DNA of 10,206 nt from Actinomycetota bacterium (GTDB taxonomy: Bacteria > Actinomycetota > CADDZG01 > WHSQ01): contig JADDQX010000074.1 of assembly GCA_016781115.1 (NCBI GenBank), forward strand, positions 1 through 10,206, read 5' to 3'. Numbering within the stretch: position 1 is the stretch's first letter; each line of letters begins with the position of its first letter. Positions 5,154 to 10,206 of the stretch are shown here, in pieces. The position numbers were made by a program, and so were the translations under genes. The notes under the pieces were generated by a model. It ran no database searches, was not told the origin of the DNA, and was given only the letters and a program-made list of their open reading frames with translations.

Positions 5154-5552
5154 ATGCGCTCCCGGCCGCTATCGCTGCTCGTTTTCGTTGTTGCCGCTCT
5201 GGTCGCTCTCGCACCCGTGGCACAAGCCGCACCCATGGTGTGGGCGCAGGTCGAGCCCGAGGGTGGGCTCGATGTGGAGAACGAGGGTGGCGACCAGGGG
5301 GACGTCGGTACCGACACCGGTGAGGGAGCCGAGATCTCCGACGGCGAAGACGGCATCAGCGAGGGTGGCGAGGGCGAGCCCAGTGCCGAGACCGGCGCCG
5401 GCGACGATGAGGCGCAGGCAACCGAAGAAGAGGGCCCTCAGTGGACGTATCAGATGTCCCGGATCACCCTCGTGATGTTGTTGCTCTTGCTCCTTGCGAT
5501 GGGAGCGCTCTACTACAGGATGATCGGCAGCCGCCAGCGCGGCCGGTTCTAG
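5154..5552 (+). CDS. Secreted acidic protein with C-terminal membrane anchor, unknown function
   Basis: This 132-residue protein has three parts. Residues 1-26 form a classical signal peptide (MRSRPL, a hydrophobic core to about 22, then AQAA as the likely cleavage region). Residues 30-95 are extremely acidic and Gly-rich (many GE, DG and EGGE steps, almost no Lys or Arg), so probably disordered. Residues 103-122 form a transmembrane helix (ITLVMLLLLLLAMGALYYRM) followed by a basic stop-transfer tail GSRQRGRF. The predicted topology is an extracytoplasmic acidic stalk held in the membrane. A GGAGGA Shine-Dalgarno sits 10 nt before the ATG. In many actinobacteria the position ahead of the DUF2342 gene is held by a D-Ala-D-Ala carboxypeptidase; this protein is not one. 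I do not recognise a family. An acidic stalk might bind cations or cell-wall polymers, but that is speculation. Confidence 0.75.
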   Translation: MRSRPLSLLVFVVAALVALAPVAQAAPMVWAQVEPEGGLDVENEGGDQGDVGTDTGEGAEISDGEDGISEGGEGEPSAETGAGDDEAQATEEEGPQWTYQMSRITLVMLLLLLLAMGALYYRMIGSRQRGRF

Positions 5553-5597
5553 CGTCCACACCGGACGGCCCCGCTCGATCGTGCTGAGGATCAGTTC

Positions 5598-6677
5598 ATG
5601 GCGCGCCTGATCGAGCCCCGGATCGCGGCCGCCGTCGCCCGTAAGGTTGCCGGCTCATCCGATATCGGCGACTCCTATCTGCTCGAGCGGCTCAAGCGCG
5701 ACCTGACAGAGGCCGTGCCGCGTTCGGAACAGCTGGTCGCGGAGTTCAGCGGCATCCCCGCCCCGGCGCCGGTGGAGTGGGGGATCATCGACCGCCCCAC
5801 CTGGGCGGAGGTGAACATCAGGGGGATGACGGCGCTGCTGGGGCCCATCCACGACAAGATCGGACGCCGCCTCGACCAGCTGCCCCTGCCCGCTCGCCTG
5901 GTGCAGACGGCGGCGGTGTCGGCGGAGATCGGACTGCTTCTCGGCTACATCTCGAAGCGCGTGCTCGGCCAGTACGACCTGCTGGTGTCGGAGGAGGCGG
6001 CCGCTCCCCCCACGAGGCGCACCTCGGCCCCCGAGCCCGCGTTGTACTTCGTAGGTCCGAACATGGTCGAGACCGAGCGGCGCTTCGGTTTCGTCCCGGA
6101 GGAGTTCGCTCTGTGGGTGGCTCTCCACGAGGTCACCCACCGCTTCCAGTTCGAGGGCGTGCCTTGGTTGCGGCCGCGGTTCCTCTCGCTCGTGCACGAC
6201 TACCTCGGGATGGTGGACCTGGACGCGAAAGGACTCGCTCAGAGGCTCGCGGGAGCCGGCCGGAAGCTGATCTCGCGGACCGTCCCGGCGGAGGAGAAGA
6301 GCCCCATGTATCTGCTCGCGAGCGACGAGCAGAAGAAGGTGCTGAACGAGATCCAGGCGCTGATGGCCGTGGTCGAGGGACACGGCAACTTCGTCATGGA
6401 CACGATCGGCGAGAAGGTCATCCCGTCGTTCCGCCAGATGCGCCACGTGTTCCAACGACGACGTCAGCAACAGAGCGTGGCGCAGCGCGTCGTCGCACAG
6501 GCGATCGGACTCGAGATGAAGCTGCGCCAGTACGAGCTCGGCCAGGCCTTCTGCGACGGGGTGGCCGCCCGCGGCGGTGTCGACGCGCTGCGGTATCTGT
6601 GGGTGGATCCCTCGCACTTCCCGAGCCTCGACGAGCTGCGACAGCCGGATTCCTGGCTCACTCGCGTCGCGGCGTAG
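5598..6677 (+). CDS. Zinc-dependent metalloprotease-like protein, DUF2342 (F420-biosynthesis-associated type)
   Basis: The 359-residue protein has an HExxH zinc motif at 177-181, in ALHEVTHRFQFEGVPWLR, preceded by PNMVETERRFGF (154-165). A glutamate in VVEGHGNFVMD (258-268) is a plausible third ligand. These blocks are the signature of the DUF2342 family, annotated as putative hydrolases or zinc-dependent metalloproteases and, in one subgroup, as associated with coenzyme F420 biosynthesis. The substrate is not known. There is no signal peptide, so it should be cytosolic. A GAGGA ribosome site lies 7 nt before the ATG. It starts 45 nt after the secreted acidic protein gene, and tilS begins about 2 nt after its stop, so DUF2342-tilS-hpt form one operon. 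This order is conserved in Actinomycetota and supports both the call and the lineage. Confidence 0.88.
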   Translation: MARLIEPRIAAAVARKVAGSSDIGDSYLLERLKRDLTEAVPRSEQLVAEFSGIPAPAPVEWGIIDRPTWAEVNIRGMTALLGPIHDKIGRRLDQLPLPARLVQTAAVSAEIGLLLGYISKRVLGQYDLLVSEEAAAPPTRRTSAPEPALYFVGPNMVETERRFGFVPEEFALWVALHEVTHRFQFEGVPWLRPRFLSLVHDYLGMVDLDAKGLAQRLAGAGRKLISRTVPAEEKSPMYLLASDEQKKVLNEIQALMAVVEGHGNFVMDTIGEKVIPSFRQMRHVFQRRRQQQSVAQRVVAQAIGLEMKLRQYELGQAFCDGVAARGGVDALRYLWVDPSHFPSLDELRQPDSWLTRVAA

Positions 6678-6679
6678 GG

Positions 6680-7681
6680 GTGGACGCGGGCGCTGGGCGG
6701 CCCCTGGGAGGTCCCGGGTTCGATCTCGTGGACTCGGTGCTTGCTTCCGTGCTGCGCCGGCGGATGTTGGCGGGCGGCGAGTCCGTGCTGGTAGCGGTTT
6801 CGGGAGGGCCCGACTCCACCTGCCTCCTCGACGTTCTCGCTCGGCTCGAGACGAAGCTGGATCTCGAGATCGCGGTTGCCCACGTAGACCACGGCCTCTC
6901 CGAGGAATCGGCGAACGTCTCGGCTCGCGTGGCGAGGGAGGTCGCCGCCCTCGGCTACGACGTCCACGTTGCCCGCGCCAAGGATCTCGCGGGGCCGAAC
7001 CTGCAGGCGCGGGCGCGGGAGTTCCGCTACGGGTTCTTCTCCGCCATCGCGCAAGATATCGGTGCCGATCGCATCGCGACGGGCCACACGCTCGACGACC
7101 GGGTCGAGACGACGCTGGCGCGCCTGGTGCATGGAGCGGGAACCCGCGGCCTTGCGGGTCTTCCCGCCGCCGACGGTCCTCGCATCCGGCCCCTGATCGA
7201 CGTCCGTCGCAGCGAGACGAAGGCCTACTGCGAACAGCTCGCGCTGTCGTTCTACGACGACCCGGCGAACGAGGACGAGAGGTTCGACCGGGTCCGCATC
7301 CGCACCCACCTGCTGGCCGCGGTGGAGGCGCAGTGGGGCTCGGGCGCGGTGAAGGCCATAGCTACGTCTGCGGAACGTTTGAGCGAAGATGCGTCCGCGT
7401 TGTCCTTGCTCGGAGACCGTCTGGCCGCGGACCTGGTCGTCGCGGGAGACGACGGGGCGCGGATCAAGCTGGAGCCGTTGCTCGCGCTTCCGCGGGCGCT
7501 CAGGCGGCGCGTTCTCGAGGTCGCTCTCGGTCGGATCAGAGATCGGTCGGGCGGGATCGATGCCGCGTTGGACGCTCTGGACGACCAACACCTTGTGGCT
7601 CCGCTGAGGTTCTCCGTCGCCGGCGGCAAGGAGATCGTCATCGAAAAGAACGAGCTCATCGTCTCGGAGGCGCAGGACTAG
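6680..7681 (+). CDS. tilS: tRNA(Ile)-lysidine synthetase TilS
   Basis: TilS uses ATP and lysine to convert C34 of the CAU-anticodon tRNA-Ile to lysidine, so that it reads AUA. The ATP-pyrophosphatase P-loop SGGPDS is at residues 41-46 (VLVAVSGGPDSTCLLDVL). ATGHTLDDRVETTLARLVHG follows (GHTLDD at 135-140), equivalent to the family's GH-x-x-DD-x-x-ET motif. RPLIDVRRSETKAYC and the DDPANEDERFDRVRIRTHLL block complete the N-terminal domain. The C-terminal part (about 230-333) is short, as in other actinobacterial enzymes. The reading frame is open far upstream over the DUF2342 gene, so the start must be chosen. GTG at 6680, 2 nt after the previous stop, gives 333 aa; GTG at 6728, with GGGAGG 16 nt before it, gives 317 aa. 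The start is uncertain, the identity is not. hpt begins 1 nt after its stop. Confidence 0.92.
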   Translation: MDAGAGRPLGGPGFDLVDSVLASVLRRRMLAGGESVLVAVSGGPDSTCLLDVLARLETKLDLEIAVAHVDHGLSEESANVSARVAREVAALGYDVHVARAKDLAGPNLQARAREFRYGFFSAIAQDIGADRIATGHTLDDRVETTLARLVHGAGTRGLAGLPAADGPRIRPLIDVRRSETKAYCEQLALSFYDDPANEDERFDRVRIRTHLLAAVEAQWGSGAVKAIATSAERLSEDASALSLLGDRLAADLVVAGDDGARIKLEPLLALPRALRRRVLEVALGRIRDRSGGIDAALDALDDQHLVAPLRFSVAGGKEIVIEKNELIVSEAQD

Positions 7682-7682
7682 G

Positions 7683-8252
7683 ATGCCGTCCATGAGCGCT
7701 GAGGTCCATCCAGACGTAGACAAGGTGCTGATCAGCGCGGAAGAGATCCAGGACAAGATCAACGAGCTGGCGAAGCAGATCACCGAGGACTACCGGGGGC
7801 GCGACCTTCTCTTGGTGGGGGTTCTGAAAGGCGCCTTCGTGTTCATGTCGGATCTCGCTCGGGGCGTACAGCTCCCACTCGAGTTCGACTTCATGGCGGT
7901 CTCCTCGTACGGCTCTGCAACGAAGTCTTCCGGTGTGGTGCGGATCTTGAAAGACCTCGACTACGAGATCACCGACCGCGACGTGTTGCTGGTTGAGGAC
8001 ATCATCGACTCCGGTCTGACGATCTCCTACCTCCTCCGCTACCTAGAAGCGCGGCGGCCCGCGTCGCTCGAGATCTGCTCGTTGTTCTGGAAGAAGGGCG
8101 AGCAAGCGGTGCCGATGGACGTGAAGTATCCAGGCTTCGAGATCCCGCCCGTTTTCGTCGTCGGTTACGGCCTCGACTACAACGAGAAGTACCGGAATCT
8201 CCCGTACATCGGGGTGCTGAAACCGGAGGCGTATTCGTCCGGCAACGTCTGA
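7683..8252 (+). CDS. hpt: Hypoxanthine (guanine) phosphoribosyltransferase
   Basis: Hpt transfers the phosphoribosyl group of PRPP to hypoxanthine or guanine, giving IMP or GMP in purine salvage in the cytosol. The 189-residue product has the family's usual bacterial length. All landmarks are present: the LKGAF pyrophosphate loop (48-52), the flexible-loop SSYG (74-77), the PRPP-binding motif VLLVEDIIDSGLT (101-113, with acidic pair E105-D106), and the purine-pocket end FVVGYGLDYNEKYRNLPYIG (158-177). A GGAGG 12 nt before the ATG at 7683 lies inside the tilS coding end, indicating coupled translation. A second ATG at 7692 is an alternative. The first start keeps a 1-nt gap to tilS. The tilS-hpt-ftsH order is common in bacteria. 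Confidence 0.95.
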   Translation: MPSMSAEVHPDVDKVLISAEEIQDKINELAKQITEDYRGRDLLLVGVLKGAFVFMSDLARGVQLPLEFDFMAVSSYGSATKSSGVVRILKDLDYEITDRDVLLVEDIIDSGLTISYLLRYLEARRPASLEICSLFWKKGEQAVPMDVKYPGFEIPPVFVVGYGLDYNEKYRNLPYIGVLKPEAYSSGNV

Positions 8253-8268
8253 CGCGGGCGCGGCCGAG

Positions 8269-8284
8269 GGGGTTATGTAACCCC
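8269..8284. promoter_or_regulatory. Perfect inverted repeat in ftsH promoter, operator candidate
   Basis: GGGGTTA-TG-TAACCCC is a 16-nt palindrome with 7-bp arms and only a 2-nt centre. That is too tight for an RNA hairpin but typical of a DNA-binding site for a dimeric repressor or activator. It lies about 33 nt upstream of the ftsH ATG, over the position where a -35 box would sit. No matching regulator consensus is recognised. Confidence 0.5.
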
Positions 8285-8294
8285 TAGCCCCTGC

Positions 8295-8300
8295 TACCCT
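8295..8300 (+). promoter_or_regulatory. Candidate extended -10 box of ftsH
   Basis: TACCCT, preceded by TGC (an extended -10-like TG), lies 9 nt before the ftsH ATG. If it is the -10, transcription would begin at or within a few bases of the start codon, giving a leaderless or nearly leaderless mRNA. This fits the absence of a properly spaced ribosome site. Confidence 0.4.
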
Positions 8301-8309
8301 GCAACGAGG

Positions 8310-10206
8310 ATGAATCGCATATTCAGGTCGGCAGTCTTCTACCTCGTTCTCATCGTTGCGGTGGTGTGGGTGTTCAACATCTACCGGGCGGGAGCGGACA
8401 AACCCGAGGAGCTCGCGTCCGTCAACGAGTGGGTTCAGCTGGTGGAGGACGACCAGGTAGAGAGCGCCCAATTCCTAACCCGGGACGAGAAGGTCGTTGG
8501 TGAGCTGCGCCAAGGTGGCAGGTACGAGATCCACCTCCCCACCGACACCATCGACGAGTACCAGTCGCTCGCGATCGAGAACAACGTCGCGGTGAGCGCG
8601 GATCCCCAGCAGGGGTCTCCTTGGTTGTCCTTCCTGTTCCAGTTCCTGCCCATCCTGATCATCGTCGGATTCTTCTTCTTCCTCATGCAGCAGATGCAGG
8701 GTGGCGGTAACCGCGTGATGTCCTTCGGGAAATCGCGGGCGAAACTCGTCACGAAGGACCAGCCGAAGATCACGTTCGCCGACGTCGCCGGGCTCGACGA
8801 GGCGGTTGAGGAATTGCAGGAGATCAAGGAGTACCTGGAGGCCCCGCAGAAGTTCCAAGCGATGGGCGCCAAGATCCCCAAGGGCGTTCTGCTGTTCGGC
8901 CCCCCCGGAACCGGCAAGACCTTGCTCGCCCGAGCGGTTGCCGGTGAGGCGGGTGTTCCCTACTTCTCGATCTCGGGTTCCGACTTCGTCGAGATGTTCG
9001 TGGGCGTGGGCGCCTCGCGCGTGCGCGACCTGTTCGAGCAGGCGAAGGCGAATGCTCCCGCGATCATCTTCATGGACGAGATCGATGCTGTCGGTCGTCA
9101 TCGAGGCGCAGGTCTCGGTGGTGGTCACGACGAACGGGAGCAGACGCTCAACCAGCTCCTCGTGGAGATGGACGGCTTCGACGTGAAGAGCGGCGTCATC
9201 CTGATCGCAGCTACGAACCGACCGGACATCCTGGACCCGGCTTTGCTGCGACCCGGCCGTTTCGACCGCCAGATCGTGGTCGACCGCCCGGACCTGAACG
9301 GTCGCACCGGGATCCTCAAGGTGCACACGCGCGGCAAACCGATCAACAAAGAGATCGACATCGAGGTGCTCGCTCGGCGCACCCCCGGCTTCACGGGAGC
9401 CGACCTCGCGAACGTGATCAACGAGGCCGCGCTCCTCGCGGCCCGGTTCGGCAAGCACGAGATCGGCATGCAGGAGCTCGAAGAGGCCATCGACCGGGTG
9501 CTCGCAGGTCCCGAGCGCCGGAGCCGCGTGATCAGCGAGAAGGAGAAGAAGGTCATCGCTTATCACGAGGCGGGCCACGCGCTCGTCTCACATGCGCTGC
9601 CGAACGCGGATCCGGTCCACAAGGTCTCGATCGTGTCCAGAGGCCGCGCTCTCGGCTACACGCTCACGCTTCCCACCGAGGACCGCTTCCTGGTCACCCG
9701 CTCGGAGCTGATCGACGAGCTGGCGATGCTTCTCGGGGGCCGGGTCGCGGAGGAGCTCGTCTTCGACGAACCGACGACGGGAGCTCAGGACGACATCCAG
9801 CGCTGCACGAGGATCGCGAAGCAGATGGTGACTCAGTTCGGTATGTCCCAGCTCGGCCCGCTCGCGCTGGGGGAGAACGAGTCACAGCCGTTCCTCGGAC
9901 GTGACTTCGGTCACGTGAAGGACTACTCCGACGTCGTAGCGGCGAAGATCGACGAGGAGATCCGGCGTCTGGTCGAAGAGGCACACGACGAGGCCCGCGA
10001 GATCGTGTCCAAGCACCGCGACAAGCTCGACCTGATGGTCGAGAGGCTCATCGAGAAGGAGTCGCTCGAAAAGGAAGAGGTCGCCGAGATCTTCGCCGAG
10101 GTCGCGAAGCAGTCTCCGTCGAACCCGCTCGAGCGCACCCGCATCCGCCGCCAGGCCCGCGACTCCGCGGACGCCGACGCCGCAGGGCAGGTGCCGGAGC
10201 GCAAGC
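8310..10206 (+). CDS. ftsH: ATP-dependent zinc metalloprotease FtsH (3' end beyond window)
   Basis: FtsH is a membrane-anchored AAA+ protease that extracts and degrades misassembled membrane proteins and some cytosolic regulators. The visible 632 residues contain the full core: TM helix 1 (about 8-24), an extracytoplasmic domain, TM helix 2 (105-126), and GLDEAVEELQEIKEYL (161-176) opening the AAA module. Further on are Walker A GPPGTGKT (197-204), Walker B IIFMDEID (252-259), the pore motif FVGVGASRVRD (230-240), the SRH region ending RPGRFDRQ (314-321), the M41 zinc site HEAGH (419-423), and TTGAQDDIQ (489-497) with the third ligand Asp. A charged coiled coil (about 545-600) follows, and the frame is still open at the right edge. 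The ATG at 8310 has GAGG directly against it, too close for a normal ribosome site. It follows hpt by 57 nt, probably under its own promoter. Confidence 0.97.
   Translation, partial: MNRIFRSAVFYLVLIVAVVWVFNIYRAGADKPEELASVNEWVQLVEDDQVESAQFLTRDEKVVGELRQGGRYEIHLPTDTIDEYQSLAIENNVAVSADPQQGSPWLSFLFQFLPILIIVGFFFFLMQQMQGGGNRVMSFGKSRAKLVTKDQPKITFADVAGLDEAVEELQEIKEYLEAPQKFQAMGAKIPKGVLLFGPPGTGKTLLARAVAGEAGVPYFSISGSDFVEMFVGVGASRVRDLFEQAKANAPAIIFMDEIDAVGRHRGAGLGGGHDEREQTLNQLLVEMDGFDVKSGVILIAATNRPDILDPALLRPGRFDRQIVVDRPDLNGRTGILKVHTRGKPINKEIDIEVLARRTPGFTGADLANVINEAALLAARFGKHEIGMQELEEAIDRVLAGPERRSRVISEKEKKVIAYHEAGHALVSHALPNADPVHKVSIVSRGRALGYTLTLPTEDRFLVTRSELIDELAMLLGGRVAEELVFDEPTTGAQDDIQRCTRIAKQMVTQFGMSQLGPLALGENESQPFLGRDFGHVKDYSDVVAAKIDEEIRRLVEEAHDEAREIVSKHRDKLDLMVERLIEKESLEKEEVAEIFAEVAKQSPSNPLERTRIRRQARDSADADAAGQVPERK

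Noticed and set aside
5777..6679. Upstream 301-codon extension of the tilS frame, suggesting a fusion protein
   Set aside because: The extension overlaps the DUF2342 gene in another frame and is Arg/Gly/Pro-rich shadow. TilS homology begins only after 6680.
1..10206. CRISPR arrays, insertion sequences, integrases or toxin-antitoxin genes
   Set aside because: No regularly spaced repeats, transposase or integrase motifs, or compact toxin-antitoxin pairs are seen in any frame. The only mobile-element hint is the tRNA-Thr repeats.

Overview
The window is high-GC DNA that reads as a chromosomal segment from an actinobacterium (Actinomycetota). The strongest evidence is the right half. It carries a DUF2342 zinc-metalloprotease-like protein of the type linked to coenzyme F420 biosynthesis, then tilS, hpt and ftsH in the order known from many actinobacterial genomes. 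DUF4235 and the kinase-less membrane sensor at the left also point there. Genus or class cannot be read from the sequence alone.

Left region (1-1796). One minus-strand gene (162-1421) encodes a polytopic membrane protein that resembles the sensory half of actinobacterial/Chloroflexota histidine kinases but has no kinase domain. It sits between pieces of tRNA-Thr sequence: a decayed tRNA-like copy at about 63-118, an intact tRNA-Thr(CGT) at 1569-1641, and a 21-nt near-perfect repeat of the tRNA 3' end at 1696-1716. No integrase is visible, so this is at most the scar of a past integration or duplication at the tRNA. Three abutting inverted repeats (1469-1506) lie between the sensor gene and the tRNA.

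Middle region (1797-4737, minus strand). A likely three-gene unit is transcribed leftwards: a two-repeat MgtE/SLC41-type membrane transporter without CBS domains, then (TGATG stop-start overlap) a cytosolic protein with the PhoU-TrkA_C module duplicated in tandem, then (47-nt gap) a small DUF4235 membrane protein. The first two match the known pairing of a CBS-less MgtE-like permease with a PhoU/TrkA-C protein. A divalent-cation transporter with a nucleotide- or ligand-sensing regulatory subunit is the natural reading.

Right region (4857-10206, plus strand). A divergent intergenic stretch leads to a 67-aa protein with a C-C-C-H zinc-finger-like pattern. Next comes a secreted, very acidic protein with a C-terminal membrane anchor, then the tightly packed DUF2342-tilS-hpt block (gaps of 45, 2 and 1 nt). 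ftsH follows after a short promoter region holding a perfect 16-nt inverted repeat, and it runs off the right edge without a stop. These genes cover tRNA-Ile lysidine modification (TilS), purine salvage (Hpt) and membrane protein quality control (FtsH).

I did not find an unmistakably new system. The points most worth a second look are the tRNA-Thr fragments around the sensor gene, the duplicated PhoU-TrkA_C regulator with its transporter, a Shine-Dalgarno-sequestering hairpin in front of the DUF4235 gene, and the ftsH promoter palindrome with a possibly leaderless start.
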